The position numbers were made by a program, and so were the translations under genes. The notes beneath the pieces were generated by a model. That model was not told the DNA's origin. It ran no database searches and saw only the letters and a program-made list of their open reading frames with translations. A DNA stretch of 64,000 nucleotides from Syntrophomonas sp. UBA5314. GTDB taxonomy: Bacteria > Bacillota > Syntrophomonadia > Syntrophomonadales > Syntrophomonadaceae. The stretch covers positions 40,047 to 104,046 of the forward strand of contig DHRK01000044.1 in assembly GCA_002410325.1 (NCBI GenBank), read 5' to 3'. Every line of letters begins with the position of its first letter. The stretch's first letter is position 1. Below, one piece after another: positions 1-8,967 of this stretch.

Positions 1-1542
1 TTTGATAATATAAGTATTGTGACCAGCCTGGGCTTTGACCTGATAAGGCAGCTACAGCAGGCGGTACTGGTGTGCGATCAGATGTGGCGGATAAGGGAAT
101 TGAGTCAGGGAGCCCAGAATTTGTTGGCTGAGCCCGGCGAAAATATCCGAGGGCAGAACCTGATGCGTTTCATGCCCCTGGCTGCCCTGCCTATTATCAC
201 TGCCGACCGCAAAATGGAGCCGCGCTTGATTGAACAAGTAAGGCTGCCGGGAGGCAGGACTTGCAGTTTAAAGGTGTCGCTGAGTCATATTTATTTTGAA
301 AAAGACGAGCTTTTGTATCTATTGTCCTTAAACGACGTGACCGATATTGTTAAAGCCGGCCAGGCGGACCGGAAGGCCAACCGGGCCAAAAGCCAGTTTT
401 TAGCCCAGATCAGCCACGAAATCCGCACTCCCTTATTAGGCATACTCGGCTACTGTGAGCGCCTAAACCGGGGAAACAGTGAAGAAAGCCACCGGGAAAG
501 CGTGGAGACTATTGAATACTGTGCCAAGCAATTGCTGCTCCTGGTCAATAATCTCCTGGACATCTCCAAAATTGAGGAACAAAAGGTGGAATTGACGGAG
601 AACCCCTTTGAATTAAAACTCCTGGTTAAGCAAATGATGCTTATGATTCAACCTCATATGGAGGGAAAACAGCTCAAGTTGGAGCTGGATTGGGATGATG
701 CGGTTCCTGAGCAGGTGATCGGAGATGAAGGTAAAATACGCCAGGTTTTAATAAACCTGCTCACCAATGCGTTGAAATATACTGACCAGGGATTTATAAA
801 AGTGAGCGTAAGCCTTGATCGCACCAGGTTTATTGACGATGGCGATAAGTGCCCCCTGCTCTTTTCGGTTGCGGATTCAGGTATTGGGGTGGCCGGGGAT
901 GCATTGGACAGAATTTTTGAACCTTTCGTTCAGATAGACCAGGTCCGTAACGACCATGGCAATGGTTTAGGGCTGGCCATATGCAAACAGTTTGTAAATA
1001 TCATGGGTGGAGAAATATGGTGTGAATCCAACCAGCCGGTTGGATCGGTTTTTTCTTTCGTCTTGCTGCTGAAAAAAGCTTCCCTGGCCAAAAAAACCTT
1101 TGAAAAACCCGGTGCCTATGAATTGAGTCACCCGGTATTGCAGAGAAGCGCTCGTCCACAGGTCTTGTTGGCCGAGGATATAAGAGTAAACCGCAAACTC
1201 ATTCAGTACATGTTGGAGGATCTGGGCTGTGAAGTGATTTCGGTGGATAATGGTGAAAAATGTATAGCCATGTTAAATAAATGCGTGCCCGATGTTATTC
1301 TGATGGATATGCAGATGCCGGTTATGAACGGATTTCAAGCCACTCAGGTGATCCGCCAGAATGAGAGCTGGAGCTATATACCGATCGTTGCTCTAACTGC
1401 CTACGCCATGAGTACTGATGTTGAACGCTGCCTGCAGGTGGGATGCAATTATTACTTGAGCAAGCCGTTTACCAGAAATGAGCTTTACAATATTCTGCAG
1501 CAGTGCCTGGGAAATCTGGTAAGCTGCGACGAAATGTGCTAA
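1..1542 (+). CDS. Hybrid sensor histidine kinase/response regulator (5' end outside window)
   Basis: A signalling protein that would autophosphorylate on His and relay phosphate to its own receiver domain. The frame is open to base 1. A GTG at 19 has no ribosome site before it, so the true start is probably upstream. Counting from that GTG (507 residues): a PAS-like region at about 5-110, a HisKA box at 128-150 with ISHEIRTP (His133), an HATPase_c domain with the N box (LINLLTNALKY), DSGIGV and GNGLGLAI, and a C-terminal receiver at about 378-500 with phospho-acceptor Asp430 in LMDMQMP and the conserved Lys in LSKPF. No membrane segment is visible in the part seen, so it may be cytoplasmic. 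A cheW gene follows about 190 bases later; its signal and output are unknown. Confidence 0.93.
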   Translation, partial: FDNISIVTSLGFDLIRQLQQAVLVCDQMWRIRELSQGAQNLLAEPGENIRGQNLMRFMPLAALPIITADRKMEPRLIEQVRLPGGRTCSLKVSLSHIYFEKDELLYLLSLNDVTDIVKAGQADRKANRAKSQFLAQISHEIRTPLLGILGYCERLNRGNSEESHRESVETIEYCAKQLLLLVNNLLDISKIEEQKVELTENPFELKLLVKQMMLMIQPHMEGKQLKLELDWDDAVPEQVIGDEGKIRQVLINLLTNALKYTDQGFIKVSVSLDRTRFIDDGDKCPLLFSVADSGIGVAGDALDRIFEPFVQIDQVRNDHGNGLGLAICKQFVNIMGGEIWCESNQPVGSVFSFVLLLKKASLAKKTFEKPGAYELSHPVLQRSARPQVLLAEDIRVNRKLIQYMLEDLGCEVISVDNGEKCIAMLNKCVPDVILMDMQMPVMNGFQATQVIRQNESWSYIPIVALTAYAMSTDVERCLQVGCNYYLSKPFTRNELYNILQQCLGNLVSCDEMC

Positions 1543-1735
1543 GCCCCTTCTTTATAACTCCCAAGGGCCCTTCTTATAAATTTGCTTTCCATAAAGGTAA
1601 ATAAACAATTGAAAGAAATTTCGACCTTTCTGAAGGAAAAATGTTAATCAAGAGGTATAATTTCTGATATAGGCTTTACCGCGCTGAAAACGGGCGCGCT
1701 GTTATATACGGTGCTGCCTGGAGGGAGGAATATTG

Positions 1736-2215
1736 GTGGAACAGGAAGTACAGATGGTGGTGTTTAAGTTGCAGCAGGCCGATGGAGTCATCGAATATGC
1801 CATACCGATAACCAAGGTGCAGGAGATCATACAGGTCAACACCCCTACTCGTTTGCCGCAGACTCCTGATTTTGTAGAAGGAATTATGAGTTTACGGGGC
1901 AAAATAATACCTATAATAAACCTCAAAAAGAGATTCAATTTAGGTTCCAGCGCCCAGGAGTCAGAGACTACCAGTGCGGTTGTAGACGTTAACGGCAACA
2001 CGGTTGGGATCATGGTTGATGAAGTGAGCGAGGTTTTGCGCTTGTCTTCAGATCATATTGAAGCCCCACCGGCAGTAATTAAAAATATTTCCGCAGAATA
2101 CCTGGTCGGTATTGGCAAGCTCGATGACCGGTTGTTGCTGATGCTGGATGTGGATAAAATATTCAATGCCGTAGAGCGAGCCGAACTGGCCAGCCTGGCC
2201 CAACAAAATAGGTAA
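1736..2215 (+). CDS. cheW: CheW-like chemotaxis coupling protein
   Basis: A 159-residue single-domain CheW protein. This family bridges chemoreceptors and the CheA kinase at the membrane-associated signalling array. Family features seen are the N-terminal IPITKVQEII strand, the VEGIMSLRGKIIPIINLKKRF segment and the GIMVDEVSEVLRL segment. I chose GTG at 1736 because GGGAGG (1723-1728) lies 7 nt upstream; the TTG at 1733 would leave only 4 nt. No cheA or receptor gene is in the window, so the partner is unknown. Its neighbour, the hybrid kinase, lacks CheA domains. Confidence 0.9.
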   Translation: MEQEVQMVVFKLQQADGVIEYAIPITKVQEIIQVNTPTRLPQTPDFVEGIMSLRGKIIPIINLKKRFNLGSSAQESETTSAVVDVNGNTVGIMVDEVSEVLRLSSDHIEAPPAVIKNISAEYLVGIGKLDDRLLLMLDVDKIFNAVERAELASLAQQNR

Positions 2216-2221
2216 ATTTAA

Positions 2222-2240
2222 AAGGGGCTAAAAGCCCCTT
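2222..2240 (+). terminator. Hairpin after cheW
   Basis: An 8-bp perfect stem (AAGGGGCT/AGCCCCTT) with a 3-nt loop just after the cheW stop. It has no strong T-tract, so termination is plausible but not certain. Confidence 0.5.
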
Positions 2241-2342
2241 CAAATTATAAATGTTGTAGCAAGTGATCAGAGCGAACGATGGAAGTACCACGGCCACTAC
2301 AGAGGTTCGCTTTTAGCGCTGCTCTGAAGATGGGGTGATGCT

Positions 2343-2714
2343 GTGCTGGCGGGCATTGATATAATTGAAATTGAACGCTTTAGACAAACCGTAGAGCGCA
2401 CTCCCGGAATTCTGGGGCGGGTGTTTACCCAGGCCGAACTCGATTACTGCTATAGATTCAGCAACCCATACCCTTCTCTGGCTGCTCGTTTTGCCGCCAA
2501 AGAAGCGGTTAAAAAGCTGCATAATGGATTTATGCAGGGAGTGCGTTTACAGGATATTGAAGTTCTTAATGCCCCGGACGGCAGACCCTATGTTCACCTG
2601 TATGGCAGGGCTGCCGAATTTCACTGTGCATCTGGCCTGAGCAGTATTGGCCTAAGCCTCAGTCATTCCCTGCAGCAGGCCGTAGCCATGGCCGTAGTGA
2701 GAAAAGGAGAGTGA
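2343..2714 (+). CDS. acpS: Holo-[acyl-carrier-protein] synthase
   Basis: Transfers 4'-phosphopantetheine from CoA to the serine of apo-ACP; the likely substrate is the AcpP encoded at 32078. The protein has 123 residues, normal for AcpS. The N-terminal GIDIIEIERF carries the metal-binding Asp6, and FAAKEAVKKL carries Lys53 and Glu54. It starts at GTG behind GGGGTGAT. It is followed 4 nt later by nnr, an acpS-nnr order that recurs in Firmicutes, so the two are probably co-transcribed. Confidence 0.95.
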   Translation: MLAGIDIIEIERFRQTVERTPGILGRVFTQAELDYCYRFSNPYPSLAARFAAKEAVKKLHNGFMQGVRLQDIEVLNAPDGRPYVHLYGRAAEFHCASGLSSIGLSLSHSLQQAVAMAVVRKGE

Positions 2715-2718
2715 GCCC

Positions 2719-4275
2719 GTGAAGATCCCAAAGGTTCAGGAAATGAAGGAAATTGATCAAAGGGCCAGCCTTGATTTCGGGATACCCAGCATAGTCTTAA
2801 TGGAAAACGCCGGGCTAAGAACGGTTGAGGTGATTGAGGATATTTTAGGAAGCTGTCCGGGGAAAAAAGTAAGTGTGCTGGCTGGGAAAGGAAACAACGG
2901 CGGGGATGGCATGGTGATCAGCCGTCATTTAATAAATGCCGGGGCCGAGGTCGATACCTTCCTGCTGGGGGATGAAAACAACCTGACCCCCGACGCCCTG
3001 ACCAACTACCAGATACTTAAACGAATGAAGGCCAGAATATACCCCTTGCAGGCCGAAGCGGGGCTGGACCGTTTTATGTTTAGCGTTTTATCAGCCGATT
3101 TGGCAGTTGACGCGATCTATGGCATAGGACTCAAGGGGGGGGTTAACGAGTTTGAATCCCGGGTGATAGACATTTTGAACTGGAGCCGCCGGCCGGCAGT
3201 CGCGGTTGACATACCCTCAGGAGTGGAGGCGGACACCGGCAAAGTTCATAGTGTTGCGGTACAGGCCACTCACACGGTTACTTTTGCCCTGCCCAAACTC
3301 GGGTTGTTGTTAAACCCCGGCCGGGATTATGCGGGATCCTTAAGTGTTGCTGATATATCCATACCTTCACCGCTGTTAAATGATCCCGCTTTGAAACAAA
3401 ATTTGATAAATGAGAAGTTGCTGAGGTCCTTCTTGAAGAAGCGCGCGCCGGAAGGCCACAAAGGCACCTATGGGCATGCTATGATTATTGGCGGTTCTCT
3501 GGGCATGAGCGGTGCGGTGATGATGAGTTCTTTTGCTGCTCTCCGTTGCGGAGCCGGGCTGGTAACGGCGGCGGTCCCTGAGTCCCTGGTGCCGGTTATT
3601 GACAGTGCCCTGCTGGAAGTAATGGCCACTCCCCTGGCGGAAAGCGGCGATTGTCTAATATCGCCGGAGGCTCTGCCGGCTATAGAGAATCTGCTGGGAA
3701 CGGCCTCGGTATGTGCGGTAGGACCGGGCATGTCACGGTATCCGGAAGCACGGACCATAATCGGTTTTATACTTGAGAATTCCGGCATTCCCCTGGTGAT
3801 TGACGCCGACGGTCTGAACGCCCTTCAGGGCGATACCGACATTCTAAAGAATCGGCAGGTTCCCCTGGTTTTGACTCCCCATCCGGGGGAAATGGCGCGT
3901 CTTACCGGCAAATCCATAGAAGAGATCCAATCCCGGCGCCTTGAAATAGCGCAGGGTTTTGCCGAAGAGCACGGGGTGACCCTGGTGCTCAAAGGGCATA
4001 ATACGGTAGTTGCTGTACCTGGCGGGGATGTATATATTAATATGACGGGTAATCCCGGTATGGCGACCGCCGGCAGCGGGGATGTCCTCACCGGTATTAT
4101 CACCGCCTTGATCGCCCAGGGCTTGAATCCCCAGCAAGCGGCCGTAGCCGGAGTATACCTGCATGGCGCAGCGGGAGACCAGGCGGCTTTGGAGAGGGGT
4201 GAGCGGGGCCTGGTGGCCACTGATTTGATCCATTATCTGCCCCAGGTGATAAGACGTTTTGAAGTAGAAGCTTAA
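2719..4275 (+). CDS. nnr: Bifunctional NAD(P)H-hydrate epimerase / ADP-dependent dehydratase
   Basis: Repairs damaged nicotinamide cofactors: the N-terminal YjeF_N domain epimerises NAD(P)HX and the C-terminal ribokinase-like domain dehydrates the S form using ADP. The protein has 518 residues, full length for the fused form. Residues 1-215 carry GKGNNGGDGMV. Residues 230-515 carry the GHKGTYGHAMIIGGS nucleotide loop and TAGSGDVLTG with the likely catalytic Asp455. The start is GTG, 4 nt after acpS. Confidence 0.95.
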   Translation: MKIPKVQEMKEIDQRASLDFGIPSIVLMENAGLRTVEVIEDILGSCPGKKVSVLAGKGNNGGDGMVISRHLINAGAEVDTFLLGDENNLTPDALTNYQILKRMKARIYPLQAEAGLDRFMFSVLSADLAVDAIYGIGLKGGVNEFESRVIDILNWSRRPAVAVDIPSGVEADTGKVHSVAVQATHTVTFALPKLGLLLNPGRDYAGSLSVADISIPSPLLNDPALKQNLINEKLLRSFLKKRAPEGHKGTYGHAMIIGGSLGMSGAVMMSSFAALRCGAGLVTAAVPESLVPVIDSALLEVMATPLAESGDCLISPEALPAIENLLGTASVCAVGPGMSRYPEARTIIGFILENSGIPLVIDADGLNALQGDTDILKNRQVPLVLTPHPGEMARLTGKSIEEIQSRRLEIAQGFAEEHGVTLVLKGHNTVVAVPGGDVYINMTGNPGMATAGSGDVLTGIITALIAQGLNPQQAAVAGVYLHGAAGDQAALERGERGLVATDLIHYLPQVIRRFEVEA

Positions 4276-4317
4276 ATGAAAGGGTTCACTGTAATTTTAT
4301 AAGTGTTTCCGAGTAGT

Positions 4318-4323
4318 TATAAT
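4318..4323 (+). promoter_or_regulatory. -10-like hexamer before the CBS-alr pair
   Basis: A perfect TATAAT, 55 nt upstream of the CBS gene. No good -35 lies 16-18 nt upstream, so the promoter call is weak. Confidence 0.3.
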
Positions 4324-4377
4324 AAACTGTAAAACTATAGAACCTGCGTTTCAGCGGGAAAAGAAAAGAGGGATACC

Positions 4378-4833
4378 ATGCTGGCGAAAGATATTATGAC
4401 CAGAGAAGTCATAAGTGCGGGCCCCAATGACCGGATAGAGGATGTGGTCAAGATCCTGATCGACAACAAAATCAGCGGCTTGCCGGTAGTTGACGGTGAA
4501 GGGCGTTTGCTGGGGGTTGTAACTGAAAAAGACCTGATAATAAAAGCTGCCGACCTGAAGGTGCCTTTTTACATTACACTTTTTGACAGTATTATTTACC
4601 TGCAAAACACCATACGTTTTAATGAAGAATTAAAGAAATACACGGCGACTCTGGTCAAAGAGGCTATGTCTAAAAAAGTTGTGGCGGTTGAAGAAGACAC
4701 CCCGGTGAGTAAAATTGTAGAGATCATGCAGGATGAAGAGATCAACCGGGTTCCGGTGGTAAGACATGGCAAATTGGTAGGGATCATCACCCGCAACGAT
4801 ATTCTGAAAGCACTGGTAAAGTCCAATGGATAA
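4378..4833 (+). CDS. CBS-domain-pair protein
   Basis: A stand-alone Bateman module of 151 residues. CBS1 starts at the N-terminus (AKDIMTREVISAGPNDRIED) and ends at GVVTEKDLI. A longer linker of about 45 residues follows, then CBS2 (VKEAMSKKVVAVEEDTPVSK to GIITRNDILKAL). CBS pairs usually sense adenosyl ligands such as AMP, ATP or SAM; the ligand and partner here cannot be read from sequence. The 3' end overlaps alr by 8 nt, which suggests translational coupling. Confidence 0.9.
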   Translation: MLAKDIMTREVISAGPNDRIEDVVKILIDNKISGLPVVDGEGRLLGVVTEKDLIIKAADLKVPFYITLFDSIIYLQNTIRFNEELKKYTATLVKEAMSKKVVAVEEDTPVSKIVEIMQDEEINRVPVVRHGKLVGIITRNDILKALVKSNG

Positions 4834-5956
4834 TAGAAGACCAACCTGGGCAGAAATAAATTTAACAGCGATCAGCCACAACGTCGCACAACTTCAAGAA
4901 GCAGTAAAGCCTGCCCGGGTTATGGCGGTAGTAAAAGCCAATGGTTACGGACACGGTGTTGTTGAAGTAAGCCAGGTATGCCAGGAGCAGGGAGTGGATT
5001 TCCTGGGAGTGGCCAGTCTGGATGAAGCCATGACGCTTAGAGAAGCCGGGATGGAGCTGCCTATTCTGGTGTTGGGGTATATCCCGCAGGAGTTTGCCCG
5101 TACAGTGGTCCGCGAAGGGGTAAGGGCCACTATTTTCGAAAGCGGTCTGGCCGAAGCGCTTTCCGGGGCGGCGGTTGAACTCGGGCTAACCGCCCACGTG
5201 CATATCAAGATTGACACCGGCATGGGGCGCCTGGGTTATCAGGCCAATCCGGAGACCGTACAAGAAATAGTCAGGCTTTCCCAGCTTCCGGGACTGCATT
5301 TGGAGGGCATATTCACCCATTTTGCCCTGGCTGACGTACCCGATAAAAGCTATACTTTTGAGCAACTGCAGGCATTTGAAGAGCTGTTGAATGGTTTAGC
5401 CGGAGAGGGGGTGGGCTTTGATATAAGGCATTGCGCCAACAGTGCCGCCTTAATGGAAATACCCCGAACCCGTTTCAATATGGTAAGGGCTGGTATCGCT
5501 ATTTATGGGCTGTATCCAGATCCGGAACATCGTCCGCCCGGTTTCAACCTGATACCGGCCATGCAATTGAAAAGCCGGGTGAGCTTCGTCAAAACCCTGC
5601 ATAGCGGGCAAAGCGTCAGCTATGGCCGGACCTACCGCTGCACTGACGACACCAGAGTGGCAACGGTCCCCATCGGTTATGCCGATGGCTATAGCCGGCT
5701 CCTTTCCAACCGGGCCTGGGCCTGTATCAATGGCCAGCCAGCGCCCCTGATCGGAACCGTATGCATGGACCAGGTAGTATTGGATGTAAGTGCCATACCC
5801 GGGGTTAAAGAAGGAGATGAAGTACTTTTATTCGGTAGGCCTGAAAACGGGGTGACTGCCGACGACCTGGCCGGAATCATCGGCACCATCAACTATGAAA
5901 TCGTATGTGCCGTAAGCTCCAGGGTTCCCCGAATTTACGTGCAGGGGCTGCTTTGA
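4826..5956 (+). CDS. alr: Alanine racemase
   Basis: A PLP enzyme that interconverts L- and D-alanine for peptidoglycan. It has 376 residues, typical for the family. MAVVKANGYGHG contains the PLP-binding Lys37, and SVSYGRTY contains the second catalytic base Tyr266. The GTVCMDQ and GYADG motifs are present. The ATG overlaps the upstream CBS gene. The downstream neighbours are the MazE- and MazF-type genes, the same alr-ndoAI-ndoA order as in Bacillus. Confidence 0.96.
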   Translation: MDNRRPTWAEINLTAISHNVAQLQEAVKPARVMAVVKANGYGHGVVEVSQVCQEQGVDFLGVASLDEAMTLREAGMELPILVLGYIPQEFARTVVREGVRATIFESGLAEALSGAAVELGLTAHVHIKIDTGMGRLGYQANPETVQEIVRLSQLPGLHLEGIFTHFALADVPDKSYTFEQLQAFEELLNGLAGEGVGFDIRHCANSAALMEIPRTRFNMVRAGIAIYGLYPDPEHRPPGFNLIPAMQLKSRVSFVKTLHSGQSVSYGRTYRCTDDTRVATVPIGYADGYSRLLSNRAWACINGQPAPLIGTVCMDQVVLDVSAIPGVKEGDEVLLFGRPENGVTADDLAGIIGTINYEIVCAVSSRVPRIYVQGLL

Positions 5957-5970
5957 TGTAATTATTGGAT

Positions 5971-6004
5971 TTGCGAGCTTAAAGGGTTAAACCATATAAT
6001 ATGG
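5971..6004 (+). promoter_or_regulatory. Promoter with palindrome over the -10, upstream of the toxin-antitoxin pair
   Basis: TTGCGA (5971-5976), an 18-nt spacer and a perfect TATAAT (5995-6000). The -10 lies inside a 13-bp palindrome, CCATATAATATGG (5992-6004). Because the downstream antitoxin is a ribbon-helix-helix protein, this palindrome is a candidate autoregulatory operator. The operator role is inference. Confidence 0.55.
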
Positions 6005-6044
6005 GTATGCGGTTGATTTCTAAATACCTTGGAGGTGCTCGCTT

Positions 6045-6284
6045 TTGCCAGCCTCACGAAGAATAATTATAACCGTTCCAGAAGCATTGCTCTATGAAGT
6101 GGACGATTTTACTGCAGCTGCATCAATTAATCGAAGCGAGCTGGTGAGAGAAGCCATAAAGTTTTATCTTGGGGAGCGTAAAAAAAGACTGGTTATAGAG
6201 CAAATGAAAAAGGGCTATCTGGAAATGGCTGATATAAATCTCAGTTTAGCCGGCGAAGACATGGGAGTGGAGGAAGAACTCTAG
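6045..6284 (+). CDS. ndoAI: MazE/EndoAI-type antitoxin (ribbon-helix-helix)
   Basis: A 79-residue CopG-like protein. Its N-terminal RHH region (RRIIITVPEALLYEVDDF, then NRSELVREAIKFYL) would bind DNA. Its C-terminal MKKGYLEMADINLSL resembles the part of Bacillus EndoAI that wraps the toxin. TTG start with GGAGGT 8 nt upstream. It lies 34 nt before the toxin gene and probably represses its own promoter with the toxin as co-repressor. Confidence 0.88.
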   Translation: MPASRRIIITVPEALLYEVDDFTAAASINRSELVREAIKFYLGERKKRLVIEQMKKGYLEMADINLSLAGEDMGVEEEL

Positions 6285-6318
6285 GTAACTGTAGAAAAAT
6301 ACTGGAGTGATTGCCTTT

Positions 6319-6666
6319 ATGATCAAACGGGGTGAGATTTACTTTGCTCAATTAAACCCGGTTGTCGGATCTGAACAGGGTGGCATACGCCCGGTGCTCG
6401 TAGTGCAGAATGACGTGGGTAACCAGTATAGTCCAACCACCATCGTTCTCGCTATTACCTCCCAGATCAACAAAGCCAAATTGCCTACTCATGTTGAGAT
6501 CAAAGCCGAGGATTATTCCCTGGAAAGGGATTCGGTTATCTTATCGGAGCAGATCAGGACCATTGACAAAACTCGCTTAAAACAGCGCATTGCTATTTTG
6601 AGTGAAGAGACTATGAACAAGGTAAACCAGGCCTTGGCGATCAGCGTAGGACTGCACGAGATATAA
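6319..6666 (+). CDS. ndoA: MazF/EndoA-type mRNA interferase toxin
   Basis: A sequence-specific endoribonuclease of the PemK/MazF family, neutralised by the preceding antitoxin. From ATG 6319 it has 115 residues, nearly the length of Bacillus EndoA. It carries the family signatures [29 protein letters not shown] and LPTHVEI, plus [14 protein letters not shown]. The GTG at 6307 would add four residues not typical of the family, so ATG 6319 is preferred. A terminator follows. Confidence 0.93.
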   Translation: MIKRGEIYFAQLNPVVGSEQGGIRPVLVVQNDVGNQYSPTTIVLAITSQINKAKLPTHVEIKAEDYSLERDSVILSEQIRTIDKTRLKQRIAILSEETMNKVNQALAISVGLHEI

Positions 6667-6708
6667 ATACATAAAACCAGTGATAATAATTGATCACACA
6701 ATAACCGA

Positions 6709-6736
6709 AGCAGGTTCGTCATGGACCTGCTTTTTT
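6709..6736 (+). terminator. Rho-independent terminator after the toxin gene
   Basis: Stem AGCAGGT/ACCTGCT with a 9-nt loop, followed by six T residues. Confidence 0.85.
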
Positions 6737-6761
6737 AGCACGAAGGGGAGGGGATGTTTGG

Positions 6762-7475
6762 GTGAAGCCGGTTATTGGAATTATCTGCGGTTGGAATGAG
6801 GATGAATATAACTATCAGCTAAAGAGCGCCTATGTGTATAGCGTGGAAAGGGCAGGGGGAATTTCGATTTTGCTCCCTTACCTGGGGTATGATTCCATCC
6901 CCCGGCTGGCTGACTTATGTGACGGGCTGCTTTTTTCCGGGGGCGGCGATCTGGACCCGGTTTACTGGGGCGCTCTGACTGCGCCGCAAACCCGGGAGAT
7001 CGATCCGGCCAGAGATCTATTCGAAATTCAACTGGCCGGTTACGCGTTTAATGCCGGAATACCATCCCTGGGTATATGCCGGGGATGTCAACTATTCAAT
7101 GCGGTTGCCGGGGGCAGCCTCATTCAGCATATAGAAAGCCATATCTGCCATGAACAGAACGCCCCCCGCCACCATCCCATTCATGATATAGTAGTTAAGG
7201 AAGGCAGTCTTTTAAGTGAAACGATTCAATGCACCACCCTGCGGGTAAACAGCTTTCATCACCAGGCAGTTGGCAAAGTAGCCCCGGGGCTGCAGGTAAG
7301 TGCCTGGTCGGCAGACAATATTATTGAAGGGATAGAAAGCAGGACCCATCCTTTTTGGCTGGGTGTGCAGTGGCACCCCGAATGCATGCGGGACGATTCT
7401 TCCCAGAGGCTGTTTGCCGCTTTGATCGATGCGGCTATGGCAGAGCAGGCAGGGAATGGCAGGGTAGTCTATTGA
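6762..7475 (+). CDS. Gamma-glutamyl-gamma-aminobutyrate hydrolase-like class I GATase
   Basis: A peptidase C26/PuuD-like glutamine amidotransferase-fold hydrolase that cleaves gamma-glutamyl amides. The 237 residues include LFSGGGDLDPVYWGA, the nucleophile elbow GICRGCQLFN (Cys106), the SFHHQAV histidines and VQWHPE with the catalytic His. GTG start behind a purine-rich GGGGAGGGG. The substrate cannot be settled from sequence. It is followed about 50 nt later by an amidohydrolase, which may act in the same salvage route (inference). Confidence 0.88.
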   Translation: MKPVIGIICGWNEDEYNYQLKSAYVYSVERAGGISILLPYLGYDSIPRLADLCDGLLFSGGGDLDPVYWGALTAPQTREIDPARDLFEIQLAGYAFNAGIPSLGICRGCQLFNAVAGGSLIQHIESHICHEQNAPRHHPIHDIVVKEGSLLSETIQCTTLRVNSFHHQAVGKVAPGLQVSAWSADNIIEGIESRTHPFWLGVQWHPECMRDDSSQRLFAALIDAAMAEQAGNGRVVY

Positions 7476-7522
7476 ACAGCCGGCCGTTATTCAACATAAA
7501 TTAAGGTACAGGGGGAGCAATA

Positions 7523-8665
7523 ATGATAGCGATAAAAAACGGGACCCTTTTGACCATGGATACCCCGGGAAATATTGAACGGGGAACCATACTGGTCGAA
7601 GGCGAGCACATAAAACGGGTGGGAGCCTCGGTGAGAACCCCCCGGGGCTGTACGCAGATTGATGCTGAGGGCCTTTTTATCTGCCCCGGTTTTATTGACG
7701 CCCATACCCACATCGGCCTGGAAGAAGAGATTTACCGCCTGGAAGGCAATGATGTAAATGAGATCAATGATCCGGTTGTTCCCCAGTTGAAAGCGGTAGA
7801 CGGAGTCAATTTTCTCGACCTGGCCTTTAAAGATGCCCTGCGGGGCGGGGTTACCAGAACGCTATGCCTGCCCGGCAGCGCCAACATCATTGGCGGTCAG
7901 GGCGTAATGCTGAAAAGCTACGCCAGCTTACCCGGTGACATGGTTTATCGCGAACCGTGGGGATTAAAAGCCGCTCTGGGAGAGAATCCCAAACGGGTAT
8001 ATGCGGGCCAGAAAAAAACCCCTTCGACGCGAATGGCCAATGCCAGCCTTTTGAGAGAGGTCCTGTTTACCGGGCAGCGACTGCTGGAAAAGGATAAGCT
8101 GGAGTCCCGGGAAGCTTATAAATACCAGGCGGTATTTCAGGTTTTAAGAAAGGAAATCCCTTTACGGGTGCACGCCCATCGCGCCGATGACATATTGACC
8201 GCCCTGCGCATCAAAGATGAATTTCAGTTGGAACTGATTATTGAACACGGTACCGAGGCCCATCTGGTGGCCGGTGAACTAAACCGCCGGGGAGTTCCGG
8301 TGTGCCTCGGACCTCTGCTGGTCAACCGGGCCAAAGTGGAGATGAAGGAAGTATCCTTCAAGAACGCGGCCCGTTTGAAGGAGTTGGGAGTGGAATTTTG
8401 CCTCGTAACCGATCACCCGGTAGTACCTATAGAGCACTTGCGGGTGTGTGCTTCACTGACCGTCAGAGAAGGATTGGATGCCCGGACGGCTTTGGGAGCG
8501 ATTACGGTTAATCCGGCTCGCATCCTCAAAGTAGACGATGAGCTGGGAAGCATCCGGCCAGGCAAAAGAGCGGATTTGGTGGCCTTCGAAGGTCACCCGT
8601 TGGATTTTAATTCCCGGGTAAAATGGGTTATGGTTGACGGCCGTTTATGGAGGGATCTTGATTGA
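7523..8665 (+). CDS. Amidohydrolase-superfamily metal-dependent hydrolase
   Basis: A 380-residue protein of the imidazolonepropionase/dihydroorotase-like amidohydrolase fold. Metal ligands are visible as His61 and His63 in FIDAHTHIG, then VHAHRADD, IEHGTEAH and VTDHPVV. An N-terminal beta-sandwich (IAIKNGTLLTMD) and a C-terminal GSIRPGKRADLV segment complete the fold. The physiological substrate is unknown. Its stop codon overlaps the TTG start of the next small gene. Confidence 0.88.
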   Translation: MIAIKNGTLLTMDTPGNIERGTILVEGEHIKRVGASVRTPRGCTQIDAEGLFICPGFIDAHTHIGLEEEIYRLEGNDVNEINDPVVPQLKAVDGVNFLDLAFKDALRGGVTRTLCLPGSANIIGGQGVMLKSYASLPGDMVYREPWGLKAALGENPKRVYAGQKKTPSTRMANASLLREVLFTGQRLLEKDKLESREAYKYQAVFQVLRKEIPLRVHAHRADDILTALRIKDEFQLELIIEHGTEAHLVAGELNRRGVPVCLGPLLVNRAKVEMKEVSFKNAARLKELGVEFCLVTDHPVVPIEHLRVCASLTVREGLDARTALGAITVNPARILKVDDELGSIRPGKRADLVAFEGHPLDFNSRVKWVMVDGRLWRDLD

Positions 8666-8853
8666 ATAAGGGAGACCTGTTCACAGTTTATATGGAAGGT
8701 GCTGCCATGACGGTATGCGTCCTGGGTTTCTACGAAGAGGAATACAGCGGAGAAGAAATGGTTATCTTGGCCGTGGTTAACCAGGATAACATGGTGTATG
8801 TTCCTTTAACCGATCTGGAAGCCATATTCCCAAGGAATAAAAACGTAAACTGA
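8662..8853 (+). CDS. Small acidic conserved-looking protein
   Basis: A 63-residue acidic protein with a beta-rich pattern (FTVYMEGAAMTVCVLGFYEEEY, then VILAVVNQDNMVYVPL). It vaguely resembles the small DUF1292-type proteins of Firmicutes, but I do not recognise it firmly. TTG start with GGAGGG 7 nt upstream, overlapping the amidohydrolase stop by 4 nt, which supports real, coupled translation. Function unknown. Confidence 0.6.
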   Translation: MNKGDLFTVYMEGAAMTVCVLGFYEEEYSGEEMVILAVVNQDNMVYVPLTDLEAIFPRNKNVN

Positions 8854-8967
8854 ATACGATGTTGGGTACATTAGTACCCTTTGCCACCTTAACCAGGAAT
8901 TACTTCAAGGATATGGGATGGAAAGTGCCGAATCCATAGGGTAATTTCGACAAATGAGGTGGTTTAT

